Shown: positions 1 through 61,150 of the stretch, in pieces
Numbering within the stretch: the stretch's first letter is position 1
Layout: each line of letters begins with the position of its first letter
Origin: Enoplosus armatus
Lineage: Eukaryota; Chordata; Actinopteri; Centrarchiformes; Enoplosidae
DNA length: 64,000 bases
Reading direction: 5' to 3'
Assembly (NCBI RefSeq): GCF_043641665.1
Contig: NC_092200.1
Location: forward strand, 4,931,694 to 4,995,693
The notes under the pieces: model-generated
Seen by the model: only the letters and a program-made list of their open reading frames with translations
Database searches by the model: none
What the model was told of the DNA's origin: nothing
Translations under genes and position numbers: made by a program

Positions 1-2424
1 GGCTCTTATAAACAATATAATGAGCAAAGTTGTCGGGTCAACTGAACAAAAGGTTGGCCAAATTGAAAATGGAGCTTCATGCATGTATATGCTTGTGCCA
101 ATGATATTGATCTTACTATCAACTGCACAATCCCAATACTCATTTAAGTGGCTCATGATATGCTATATACCACAGCTGGGGAAGTCACGGCCCACTGGCT
201 TGCCACAATGGCAGCCAGTCATTGACGGCAGCCACGGGCCTGTCAGGCATTCACACCACGTACCTACGGCCACAATAGCCTCATCAGTAGCCTTATTCAA
301 TCAGTCTTCACAGACGGAGTCGACTCGGGTCCACGGATCTGCATCACAGAGGAATCAACAATCAGAGCGTCCCTCCTTAAATCTCCTTGAAGTGATCTCT
401 GATTTCGCCTGATTGTGTCCGACACTGTGCCATTATTCCACTCAGCGCTTTCAAGTATGACCATGTGATTAGTGCAGGGGGAGAGAGGGACAATGGCAGA
501 CTGATATACTGTTTGTGTGAATTGTTTTAGCAGCAATGTACAACAGAGGCGGACACAGAAATTTGAGTCAAGGGTTACAACATTCAGCCCATGTAGGTCA
601 GTCTGAACACATGAGAAATACATGATACAGTATTTACATACTGTAAGTGCTTTCCTTTCTGTGACCTCAAATCTGAAGACGGCAGGATATGATAAGGAAA
701 ATAAAACACAAGTTCAACCTCCGGGAAGTCATTCAGGCTAGAATCAACCTTGTAATGGCGGTGCAGGACAGCGCAGGGTCCAGTTGGTGCAGGCGTTGGC
801 GATGTCAGAAGCGATTCGAGGGTGATATCGATTCCCACATGTGCACACACACAAAGCGGGAGAGACTGTGTTAATCAATACCCTTATCAATCAATCAATC
901 AACCTTCATGAACTGCTGCATGTCCTTCAAACCAGTGTGTCGCCACTGCAGCAAAACTGCCGCTTGGGGGTCATGCAAATAATTATTATCAGAATAAGTT
1001 TTTATTTCAAGAACATTTCTCTTTCTTGTCAAGTCAAAGTAATTTTCACTAAGCTAATTGATTCTTGAATTTTTCTTTGCAGCATTTTGTACAGGTAGCC
1101 AATTGATAAAAGTGTAAATGGCTCTGCACTGTGTTGCAGAATTATATAACCCAGGTTTAGTTCTTCTTTCACATAGAATGTCGATAATTTCTGTCTCAAG
1201 CCAAGAAAAATCACTTAGTTTATGACACAGTGCAGAGATACTCATAATAGCTGTGGAGTCAGAGTTCAATGAGTGGGCTAGAGGAGACAAAGCTGAGTGA
1301 CTTGCTTGTCATTCCAGTGCCACTTAGTTTTCAACAACATAATTGTTCTCAACCCCTAACACTGTTCTGAATCCTAACACATTTCACAAATGATCTGTCA
1401 GCAGAGTAGGTCTGAAAACATGTCTGAAAACAGCTACTTTAATTTCAGGTAAGACACTTTGTTCATTACATTTTTCGAATGCTAATGTTATATTTACATA
1501 TTGTGTTCAATGACTTCGAGTGGCTTTCCATGTGCATCTGAGCAATCATGTGGATTTTTACATGATTCGCTAATGCATAAAGAAATACAAAAGCCATGTA
1601 GCTCCGATAGAGCCATTGCAAAAAGCAGTGGAAATCAGTTTTTGTGCTCCCCGTCAGATTGCAGAAGTGTGTGTTTTTGTGTGTTTGAGAGACCAAATTG
1701 TGTTCGTTTTAGGTTTGACAAATTTATATCATAATTTTCACTGAATGGCTAAAATTATTTCTTTATCTGTTGTATGCAAATAATAAATTCTAGCCACAAA
1801 GTCACTGGATAATCTTTCATTTTTATGCTTTTTTATCAAAACATGCTTGAACGGAGAAGACTGAAACAAGCACATGAGCTAAATCAAAGTAGAAGGACGT
1901 ACTGTTCTGTACCGTGTGTGAGAAGGATTATTTGGTCATGCAGCCATTTTATGTGTTTCATAAGATGAGATATCTCATCGGTACAGTGTCAGTCAGAGAG
2001 GATGATTCTTCACGGTGTTGAGACTAGCGGCTGATCGGTGGGTGAGAAGCTCGGAGTGCAGTGGAGCAGTATGTAGGTTACCTGTCAGGAAATTAAGCCT
2101 ATTAACCGCTTATGTAACACGTCACACATTTGGCTGTGTTATGGCACGTGGGTTCTCATCCAATAATTCATATGTGGCATTAGGAAAAGAGACGTAGACT
2201 GCATGGTGTACTCACTGGGAAGTTCTTGCACAACCCTGATATTAAACTCGGTTTTGCCGCAGTGTTACTGTTTCCAAATTGGGAAGAATGGTTTTAATAA
2301 AGTAATGACGCATGATGTTTTCATTACACATCTAACCACACTGTCTAAGTCTCTTTTGTAAAATATATGCAGGAAGCAGTTCATTCTTCTCTCAGTAACA
2401 TGAGTAGCTTGTAAACTAGACTGT

Positions 2425-2830
2425 GTCTACAGCGATGCTAGCTGTGGTGCTTTGAGCTAAATGCTAATGTCAGTATACATCCGATGGTTGTTGAGACATT
2501 TTACTCAAAACCACAAATGTCAACTTCCTGCTCACACCAGAAGAAAAGTCAGGGGATCATTTATAGATGTACCAAATGTTGTGCCAATCCAGATTTAGAT
2601 GTTATATTGATATTTGACTGGATATGGGAACATTTTGACGTGCTAGTGGTACTACAGAAAAACTCAGGGGATCATCAAACTCATTAGAATTCATCCTCTG
2701 GGAACCATCAATATCTTTACCAAATCCCAACGTAATCCATTGAATAATTTTTGAGATATTTCAGTCTGGAATAAAGTGGTGGACCGACCAACCCGCTGAC
2801 AGGCCGACATTGCTACCCATAAAGCCACAC
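2425..2830 (+). repeat. Interspersed repeat family 1, copy A
   Basis: Shares aaaccacaaatgtcaac, gtcaggggatcat and agtggtggaccgacc with the other family-1 copies. The family is widespread in percomorph fish DNA as I remember it; I cannot name its class. Confidence 0.65.
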
Positions 2831-4854
2831 AAGTCATTTGACATCTTTGGAAAGTGTGGAAACACCAAACCAATGGCTGCTTACCATGAAAGGTGTCAAA
2901 AAATGACTAAAAGCAATAATTTTGAAAATTATCATTTAGTTTTACAGAGATCTTCCATCATTTGTATTTTTCTGTTCTCAGAGTGGTCAAATAGTGAGGT
3001 CAAGGGCAGGGAGGTGTGTCCAGTCTGCACACTGAGCTGGACCTTTGCCCACTCTAATCATATGGCTATTATGGCCATCAGTGCATCTCCATTCTTGGTC
3101 TTGGTTCAGCTTCCAGGAGCCATTTGTGAAGCAGCGGAGCAGGAAATGAGGTTGGTTTGCTGCAGTCGCACAAGCCTGGAGGATGCGCTTGAGGGAGCCG
3201 CACTTAAGTCGGCACGTTGATCACGCAGGGTCCCTCCCAGATGGAGAGCGAGGGGGGTCATCAGTAGGAGGTGAAGACAGAGCGGAGATTCGCACTGCGT
3301 TTGTAATGGACAAAGACATCACAGGCCCAAAGGTTTATTATTGGCAAAAAAAAGGGGGCCCCAATGCCGACTGATGGATGAGGTTTTATGGCACGGTCAA
3401 AGCACTGGACCTATTGTAGCTCCTCTTTTAAAAATGAAAAATTACTCTCCTCAGCCCTTTGATAGAGAGTTTTTGTAAGGTGTCTTCTTCTAAATTTCCT
3501 CTTTCTTCTCCTTTCCAGTTAAAGGAAGTGAAAGTTGACTTTTCTTGCAGTCTTTGCCATAATTGATGTTTTACGTTTTATTTTCATCAATCTGAAGGTT
3601 TTTGCGCCATTGTTGGAATAGTTGGCAAGAAGACGACACACTTATTTTGAGAAAAGCTAGTCTCCAGTCACAGTCCGGCGGTAAAAGCCAGAAAGCACAG
3701 CAGGAAGGAGCAGGAGCAGCCATATATTTATTATTCTGAGCTGATAACTGAGCAGCTGCCATCAATATGTCAGCTATGTGAGGCCTCCACGTGAATTCAC
3801 CCTGCTATTACATGCTTTCTTGCAAATTGGGGTCATGTTCCACAGTACAGAATTGACAAAGACCTGAAACTTCAATAGACGGACCAGCTGGACTAGAGTG
3901 GACTCTCTAGTTATGGGATTAGTTTTCAGTAAAAGAGTTTCTTGCTCTCTTGAAACCCAACAAAGCAGAAAATCTTATTCAGTTTAACACGAGAGAATCC
4001 AAGCATATCTGATAATAACTACTGAGCATTCATGATGCTGAACAGAGGGAGCTCTGGACCTTTATTGTAGTTAATGACAGCCAACCTTTTAATTTACTTT
4101 TCTAAACATCAAGTTACCTTAAGCTTGTTATTATTACATCGCTTTATATAACTAGATGTTGAATTCAAAATGTTGACTGAGTTGGGGCAACAACAATTAG
4201 GCAAATCTAATAGTTTTTACTGTTTTGTTAAATAACAAGAGATTGTTTAGTGAGAGTTTTTCTCTCTGATGGATATTTGCCTCTGAGTGTTTAGTGGAAA
4301 ACAATCACTGCGCCATCTGTTAGTCTGTATGATAAATGAACTGCTTCACTGCTTGAGCAATTAGTTTCTGACAGTTTGAGCAGAATCAATAATTTGCAGA
4401 CAGCAAGTCATAGCTGCATGAAATCTCACTTTTGTCCACTTCAAGAAGAGATTGTTAAAGGGTGTAATTGGGCAAAGTTTAAAAGTTTTACTTGCATTGT
4501 AATATTATTAATGTAAACAAATGTCACAATTGGAAAACAGATGATTTGCATATCATTAGCATTGCTAGTGGCAGAGTTTCTCAAAATTAAGATAATTTCC
4601 TCTAAACATGCCAGAAAGAGAAAACATGATGCCAAAGATTTCTTAGCCATCAAGTCTGCAGCTTTACTCGTTAGTAGCTTATTAGGATCTAACTTTCAAG
4701 GAAGAAAATCAACTCTATTTGTAGTTGTTTCTCCCTGTCTAAACCCTCAGCAAAAGTCAGTAAGTTGTTTCCAATTATACATTTTATGACAATGTGTTAT
4801 AAGATAACATTTATTGACACTCCATCAGTACTAATAGGTTGAATAAATTAGCTT

Positions 4855-5275
4855 TTAGCCAGCTAAACAGGTGTTGATATAGCAGTTTAGCTTGCTAACA
4901 GCTCGTGTGTTAGCAAGCTAAAGGTGTGGAAATGATGCTAGCGGTTCAGTAAGCGTTTAAAATAGCAAGCTAATCAGGAGTTAATAAGGAGTCTGAACAG
5001 GTATCTGTTAGGTTGGCTAAACAGCTGAGGGAAGTGCGGCAAGTTGCAAGCTAAAGTGAAGTTAAACAGGTGGATATGATGCTAATGGTTTAGCGATCGT
5101 TTAGCTAGCTAACGGCTGTTGTGAAGCTAAGCAGGTGTGGAAATACTGCTCGTGGTTTAGCTCGCGTGTAGCTAAGCAGGTGTGTAGCTAGTGATTTACC
5201 TAACAGAGACTAGTTTAGGCTAAACCGCTAACGTGAAGGGAAAAGTGGCTAGTTAGTTAAATTACTAGCAAGGGT
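4855..5275. repeat. Degenerate GCTAA-rich tandem array
   Basis: Words such as gctaa, agctaac and caggtgtgga recur over about 420 bases. The caggtg(t)gga anchor appears near 4869, 4922, 5068, 5133 and 5178, so spacing is irregular. It looks like a decayed tandem array. Confidence 0.5.
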
Positions 5276-6027
5276 GCTGCAATAGAAGAGACTGCGCTTT
5301 ACAGATCACCATGTTATTTTTTGCAGTGATTCTACAAACATGTCAAAATGAGTGGTAATGATTTATTGAAGTAAAATACTACATCTAGCAGTTTATTTGA
5401 GCTATCACCGGCACCTGAACTGAACTCTCAGTCCAGCTCTGGCTCAGCCCCACGGCGGCTCTTTTCCCAGCAGTGCCTTTGTAATGGGACACTGCTAAAC
5501 GATGCTGAGAGCGCTCCAGTGCAGTCATGGCCTGTTACACCTGACTCGCTCCTCGCTGCCGTCCATGCACTCGCCTGTTGTTAGCTTGTCTTCCCCAGGC
5601 TAATTTATGACACTATCAGACTCATCGGCTGCTGGCTGCTGGCTATTGGACGCCCTCATGCTAAAACTAATTACTTAAACTAATTACTTGAGTCTAATAA
5701 CTTTGGTATGCTCTGCAATATTGTGTTCCTTGATGTATAATACATAGCAGAGGAGGTTGGGGCTCACAGGAACTACACCTTGCTTGCTAATGCTATCATC
5801 CACAACTGCTACTCAAGCATGTAAATGCACTTAGTAAGTATGATGATGACTTTTGGCTTTTTATGTCACTAAATATGCTGCTAATGCTAAAAACTGAACT
5901 ATTTGTGTGGCTGCAACTAAAATGTGTGCATCCTTTACTTGCTTCTTGAGGTAAACACACTGTAAGCTTGACAGCTTCATTTGGATTTCTCATTTGCAAG
6001 TTTAGGGAGTGGCTCAGCACATTGCAG

Positions 6028-6058
6028 CTGTGTGTGTGTGTGTTTACCTGTGCATACC

Positions 6059-6083
<25 letters not shown>
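6028..6083. repeat. TG microsatellites
   Basis: Two dinucleotide runs, at about 6028-6043 and 6059-6083, followed by gcgcgc. Confidence 0.95.
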
Positions 6084-6091
<8 letters not shown>

Positions 6092-9000
6092 TTTGTATGT
6101 GTCTATGCTAATCTATGCTTTACCCTTACCATCCATGTGTCTCTGTTCACTTTGTTCCCTTTCAACATCAGCCATCAAAGGTCAGTAAATATAATATTGA
6201 TCATTGCTATGATTTGCCAAAATGTAAATCTGTATAGAGCGGCATGGCTTATGTTCAGTGTGTGAGTTATGTTACTATTAGTTGCTAAGATTTGTTGTTG
6301 TCTTTTAAGATTTATTATCTGAAACATCATACAGTTTCTACTTTTCCTAGCCCTGAGTCCTGAACAGATAGTCCCCTTAAGATGTTCCCAAAAATGCTTC
6401 AGTAATACTTATATTACTGCAAACAATCAACATGGGATTTTTCTGCTTGATGTGGTGTGAGAATATTTATTTGTAGGCTTCCGTTATTAACCACTGACAT
6501 CTCAGTCTTCCTTCAAAACGTGTGCACACTAAGTGAAAGTATTGTGGTTTTGACTTTGATGTGTCCAGTGAGCCAGATTATCTTGGCTTGTAGACTAGCA
6601 GTCTTCCCGTGCCGAGGTTAAGCCGAAACTTTAACCAACTCATCAGCGTCACAGATTAATCCGTGGTGGTGTCCCCTTATGGCAAATGGATCTTCTGTTT
6701 CCCCTAAGAGCTTCAAGTGGCCAGACGTCTGCTTAGACATCACTCACACCAAAGAGTACATTTCCACGTAGAACTTTTTGATTTCCAATGTGACAACAAT
6801 TACATTTTTTTCAAAATTGTATTCTTTCTTTCTGAACCACAGCAGTGCATCTGTTCACACAGGAAATACATGCTCAGTTATACACGTGCAGTTCATTATT
6901 TGTGCACTTGTACACAGACTATGGTGCCATGCCACGTCCCTAAACAACTAACTAAAAGTGACAGCTAGCCAGTGCTACAGGGCACACAAGGTTAGATAAC
7001 CCCATGCAAACAGACACATACACAAACACACACATTGTCTACTCTAAGGGGTTATTTCCTTGAGGCCTGTGCTCCTGTTGGAGGTGTCCAGTGTGAGTCC
7101 TTTGGTTTCACTCTCCTGTCTCATGTGTCACAGCATGTTGTCACATATAGAGACTCTGATGTATTATTGAAGATGTCTGCAGGTTACTTAGACACTGTAC
7201 ATTAGGCAAACACGAGTGCAATTACCTACATGTGAATGCATGTATAGGTGTCTAATTGCTCTGCATAGGCAATGACTGATATTATCTCTGCAACATAATG
7301 TCTGTGTGCCAGTTTCATCTTGCACAGTAACTCAGTCAAACTGATTTAAAGCATCATAATGATCATAACTAGTTTAGATAAAATAACTGCTGGGAAGTGA
7401 ATCTAAGATAGCAGCCTTGGAAGCAATCTTCCTTGAACATAAATAAAGTGATCACTGATAACAAAAAGAGGAGTGGACTGGAGCAGTGTCTGCAACACTG
7501 TGCGCTTAGGGCCTCTAACCAGCTTTCCTTTGTGTATGAATGGGCGTCTATATGGGGAAAGGCTCACGCTGCAACAGTGGCTAATTCCTGCTAATCCCAG
7601 CGTACCTCCTACCACTTAGAGATGGCTTCCAATGGTAGCCCCAGAGCAGGGGAATTGCTGGTGAGATTAGGTGGCGTTAGCTCCTCCTCTGTGGTTTTAC
7701 ACTCAGCCAGGCCAGACGGGCCTGCCACTGCTTCCATGCTAACCTTTTGCACAGAAATGGATTAATTATTTTTCAAAAATGTTCCAAGTTTTATTTAGAG
7801 AACAATGTAAGTTTCTTTCAATTTATTCTGCTTTTATTCTGGTTTTAGTTTTGTGTGGAGTTTTGAATGCAAAACTGTGCACCCTCGTCTTGAAGGGTTT
7901 ATGAAAGGTGTGCTTAGAGGCATTTGTGTAGGATTTAACAGTGTTTTCCTTCACATCATAATTTGGTTGGCTTTGACTAACTTTCCTTTGCACACTTCCA
8001 TGCAAATACAATCCTGTTTTTTTTTATTTTATTACATATAATAACCTTGTGTTTATAGTTTGACGTTGTGGTTTTGGACAGAACAGCAACATGGGGAGAG
8101 TGATAGTTTATTTAGCAGTTGAGACTCTGCTTTGACTGGCTCAGAAAGTAGGAAACACACACCCCTTTGAGAGTTTAGAGACAAGAAACAAATAGACATC
8201 AAGAGGTGTTTTGCACTTGCCAGTTATCAGATACTGTTTTTGAAAGGTTATTGCAGAACACCTTCACAACACAAAGACAACTTCACATGGTTTATATGAC
8301 AACTTGTTTATTATGAAATTAAAGAAAGCCACTAAAGGCTCTACATTTACTAGCAATATCCACAAGCATATTTATGCATCAGTGTTTATAATGCCTTTTT
8401 AAATCTCCCAATATTAAAGCCCCTTTATTTCACCATGAGTCAGTCCTTCTCCAAAATGTCACCCAGCATTACAACAGTGTAATCCTAAAGTATCATTTAT
8501 CTGCATCCAGCACCTAGCTACAGCGAGTTAAATGCAATGCGATTGGAAGTAACATCAGTCCCAGAAATAACTGCACACCCAGTCTTTTGGGCTACGGATG
8601 AGTCCTTTCAGTTACAGACAGTGCTGAGAGTTGGTTGTGTTTTTTTTTGTTGCACAAGAATGCTGTGCAACATAACACACTCTGTCAGGAATTTATCACA
8701 CTTTAAGCTCAAACCAGCCTTTGAAATTTACTTAAAGTCTCTCTCCACTAACTGAGATCCAATGTATACAGCTACAAAGCCTCAGAGTGTAAAGGAAGGT
8801 GAACACATGTTTAGGTAAAGGAGTGCTGCAGCATCACCTGCTGACAATTACAGCTATTTACTATTATTTATTTAACACTACAGTATAGCACTATGCAGCT
8901 CCTTGGAGGGGTGTTACTAAAGCCCTGAGCCCCAACAATTAACCCCCAACAATCCAGCTACCACTGGATTATCCTCTAGTTAAACACTTGATGTGCTTCA

Positions 9001-9350
9001 AGTGTAATTCCCAAACAAACCAGCGTGACAGTACTTTGAACACTACCACTCATCGGGTTACACTTCTGTATAGTGTGACCATTAGTTGGTAGTTAATAGG
9101 ATACCAGTTCTTTTGTCTGCATCAGCATAGTTTTCTGTGATCATGTGTGTACCTGTATACTGGGCTTAAGTCTCCTCCAGCAGAGCTCTTCACTAATATG
9201 TTTACAAAATTCTCACGTGGATTAATATCAGTATAAGCACATCAGCCTGTGCGTACTGCAGTTTATCTTGCTCTCTCCCAGCTGCCACCTTCTTCTTCTT
9301 CTCTAACAGTGAACTATGTGTTTTTCTTTCCTAGGAGATCTCTCCTGAAG

Positions 9351-58613
<49,263 letters not shown>

Positions 58614-58836
58614 ACACACGACTGAACTTTTGTTTTTAGCCATTCGACACATAATCTGTCACAATCTGAAGCATGATATATATTAACACATATCGTGCTA
58701 TATGTGATATGTGAGTATTTTATTCATCACAAACTGTTTAGTTATGGAAATGAAAACTGCATTGATTATAAGTCACCACCAGTCTAATGAATCTAAACGC
58801 AGCAGAGACAGAATGAAGGTAAATGTAAATAATAAA
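58614..58836 (+). promoter_or_regulatory. MYO3A: MYO3A 3' UTR with polyadenylation signal
   Basis: After the TGA the sequence turns AT-rich with no open frame. A canonical AATAAA lies at 58831-58836, about 220 bases after the stop, and is the first full signal found. Other transcript ends cannot be excluded. Confidence 0.6.
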
Positions 58837-60659
58837 ATGCTACTCCCTTTAAACTTGCTGTAAATGAAGGTTTGACTTATGTTATTTGTAAACTAGACTA
58901 CTGTTGCTCCTCAATTTTCTGTCAAAACTGTTTTTTTTTTTTAGTTTGTCAAATATTGTGTGTGAGGTTTTAAATCAACTAGAATTGTATGAAATATCTA
59001 GAGATCATGTAAATACAAAAGCCATCATCTTACACTTGAATACTTTGCATTTCAATCCATTTTTGATGTATCTTTGGAAAATCAGCTTCAGTGTTGTCAT
59101 GTTGTAAGAAATGTACATTCTCTTCTCTGCTGTAATCTCGTGTTTTGTTCATTTAAACATAAATTATATCAAATTCCTTGTGACGTTTTAATTTATCTTA
59201 CATTCAGCCAGCTGCCCCCGTGCAACACGGGTTCATTAGCACGTGATAGAATGCGGTTATTCAGCTCCGTTTCATCTGAAAACACTTACTTCCTGTAGGT
59301 TTTTGGTGTTAAAAAAGGATCCAAGATATCAGAGGGAGTAAACAGAAGCTGCTGTGTCATGTTGATATCAAACCAGCTCCTGTAAATCCCTCTTCCCTTA
59401 TTGACTTGAGCATTTCTTTGAGATTCAACCTCTGACCTTTATGTGACATTTTAAAGGAGAAAAAGCCCACAGGGAGTGTTAGTGAATCCCCAACGACATG
59501 CTGACTGCACACAGTGGCACTGAAAACTCCACACAGACAAAACACAGACTGGTACTGCAGCTCCCCACAGCCTGCACAGGATGAGCAGGTATACACAACA
59601 TTGCTGTTTTTTACAAATAAAGGAGCTATGATTATAATAACTAGAACTAGAGCTTTAAAGCTTTTAATGTCATAGTGAAAATCTAAAACTAAAATAAGAG
59701 AAAATACCACTGACAGGCCTCTCTGCAGATCAGACTTACTGTACCTCCACACACAAATATTACAGTGTTGTCGAGGCTTGGCCAAAGGCTTCAGTTTATT
59801 TTAATCTGTCTCTTTTTGTGGCATTAAAAAGGCTGTTGACGGTTGCATTCATAAATCATACGAGATGTGACTCAGGCTAGTTTTAATGGCCGCAGGGTGC
59901 GTTTGCTCTCATTCATGGATAAACGATAAGAAAACAAGCAGAACATGACAGTGTTGGATTGAAATATTGTCATTTGTAACGGATAACGTGTGGAATTAGA
60001 CTACTATTTCAATTCCTACCTTCTATTTCTTTCTTTTTTTTTACCTTATTCAATATCTACAAACCACTGCCCCATCCAGATTCATAATTAGTAAACCTGA
60101 AGATTTACAGAATACAGAAGCATTTAAAAGTCCTGGATAATCATATTAATGTGTGCAAAAAATAGATGGGAATGACTCCCCCTGAAACAAGTAACGAGTA
60201 ATAAGTTTTTTGGGGGTAACGAGCCCCAACACCAAGAGGAGAGGGGAGGGACCCACGCGCACTTCATGCATTTGAACCCGCCGTTTCCTCCCCCAGAGGC
60301 GGGCAATTAGAGCCGCCGGTCTGCGAGAAATAGATGTGCAATTGCCGGGCAGAAGAATGAGTTGGCATTCACTGTCTGTATGGAGGGAGAGTTCAGCAGG
60401 CGGGGGGACAAGATGTTGTGGATGTATGGAGTCACGACGCACGACGCAACGCAGTTCGTCATGACTTTGAAGTGAATCACGGTGGGATTTCTGTAGTGAC
60501 GTGAAATTTAGGTTAGATGCAATTAGGCATGGCTTCTGTGCTGCATATTCACCAGCAGCTGTGGCTCACAGCTGCTTACTGAAACCGCTCCTCGTCACCT
60601 TTTGCCTGCACTTCATTTTGCTTTTCTTTTATTTGGAAATATAGCACATTTTGTTTCCC
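58837..60659. other. MYO3A-GAD2 intergenic region
   Basis: No gene is recognised. It becomes GC-richer from about 60200. Possible binding motifs near GAD2: CAATTAG at 60303 and 60520, CRE-like TGACGTGA at 60497-60504, and CAGCTG E-boxes at 60556 and 60569. A 142-codon minus-strand frame at 59357-59785 has no family resemblance. Confidence 0.6.
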
Positions 60660-61074
60660 ATCCAAAGCAGACGTGTCCCTGCGCCTGAACTTCCTCTCGC
60701 ACTGTATCTCCCATGAAGTGAGGAGAGTGGCTGCGCGTTGCGTGGAAGCGCGGACTGAGTGCGCCGGTGAAGTCAAGTGTTTGCGGATTTCTGCGTGGAA
60801 GACGCTGCTTTACGCTTCGTGCACCTGTGGACGGCTGCAGAAAGAGCACCGTGGACGCCCTTTGTGCTTCTTTTTCCCCCCCAAAAAACCGTTTTATTTT
60901 TTGGCGTCTTTCCTGCAGCATAACGCGTCTGCCGGATGCACGGCTGGATTTCCAGCAGTCGGAGAGGTCTGGTCAGATTCAGCACCACATCAGCTTTGAA
61001 CAGCTCCGGGTCGTCGCGTGTGGATGGGCTCTGTCGGTCTCCGTGTCTCCTGCAGCTTCTAACTACCGGCAACA
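60660..61074 (+). promoter_or_regulatory. GAD2: GAD2 CpG-rich promoter-proximal region and 5' UTR
   Basis: CpG dinucleotides are frequent from about 60690 to 61240, against an AT-rich, CpG-poor background. This fits a CpG-island type promoter. No clear TATA box is visible, and the transcription start cannot be fixed from sequence. Inside it, at 60978, lies a REST/RE1-like left half-site. Confidence 0.5.
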
Positions 61075-61150
61075 ATGGCATCACACGGTTTCTGGTCTCT
61101 CGGCGGAGATAATGCGGGGGCCAATACCGGGAGTCAGAGCCCCAGTACGA
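61075..61150 (+). CDS. GAD2: GAD2 coding exon 1 (residues 1-25)
   Basis: Starts in a strong context (caacaATGG) and ends SPST plus one base before the consensus donor gtgagt. Confidence 0.93.

Larger units (their letters stand above)
1..9334. other. Upstream DNA of MYO3A, no recognisable gene
   Basis: No reading frame here resembles a known protein or joins in phase across splice sites. Contents: interspersed repeat copy at 2425-2830, degenerate GCTAA-rich array at 4855-5275, and TG microsatellites at 6028-6083. Non-coding 5' exons and the MYO3A promoter may lie here or further upstream; I cannot place them. Confidence 0.6.

Noticed and set aside
2810..3220. 136-codon frame upstream of MYO3A
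   Set aside because: Begins in a repeat copy and resembles no family.
9249..9350. Upstream in-frame extension of MYO3A to 9249
   Set aside because: A strong acceptor at 9333-9334 separates it from the coding exon, and the family N-terminus starts MFP at 9351.
59357..59785. 142-codon minus-strand frame between MYO3A and GAD2
   Set aside because: No recognised motif, no splice support and no homologue that I know. Open frames of this length can occur by chance in a window this size.
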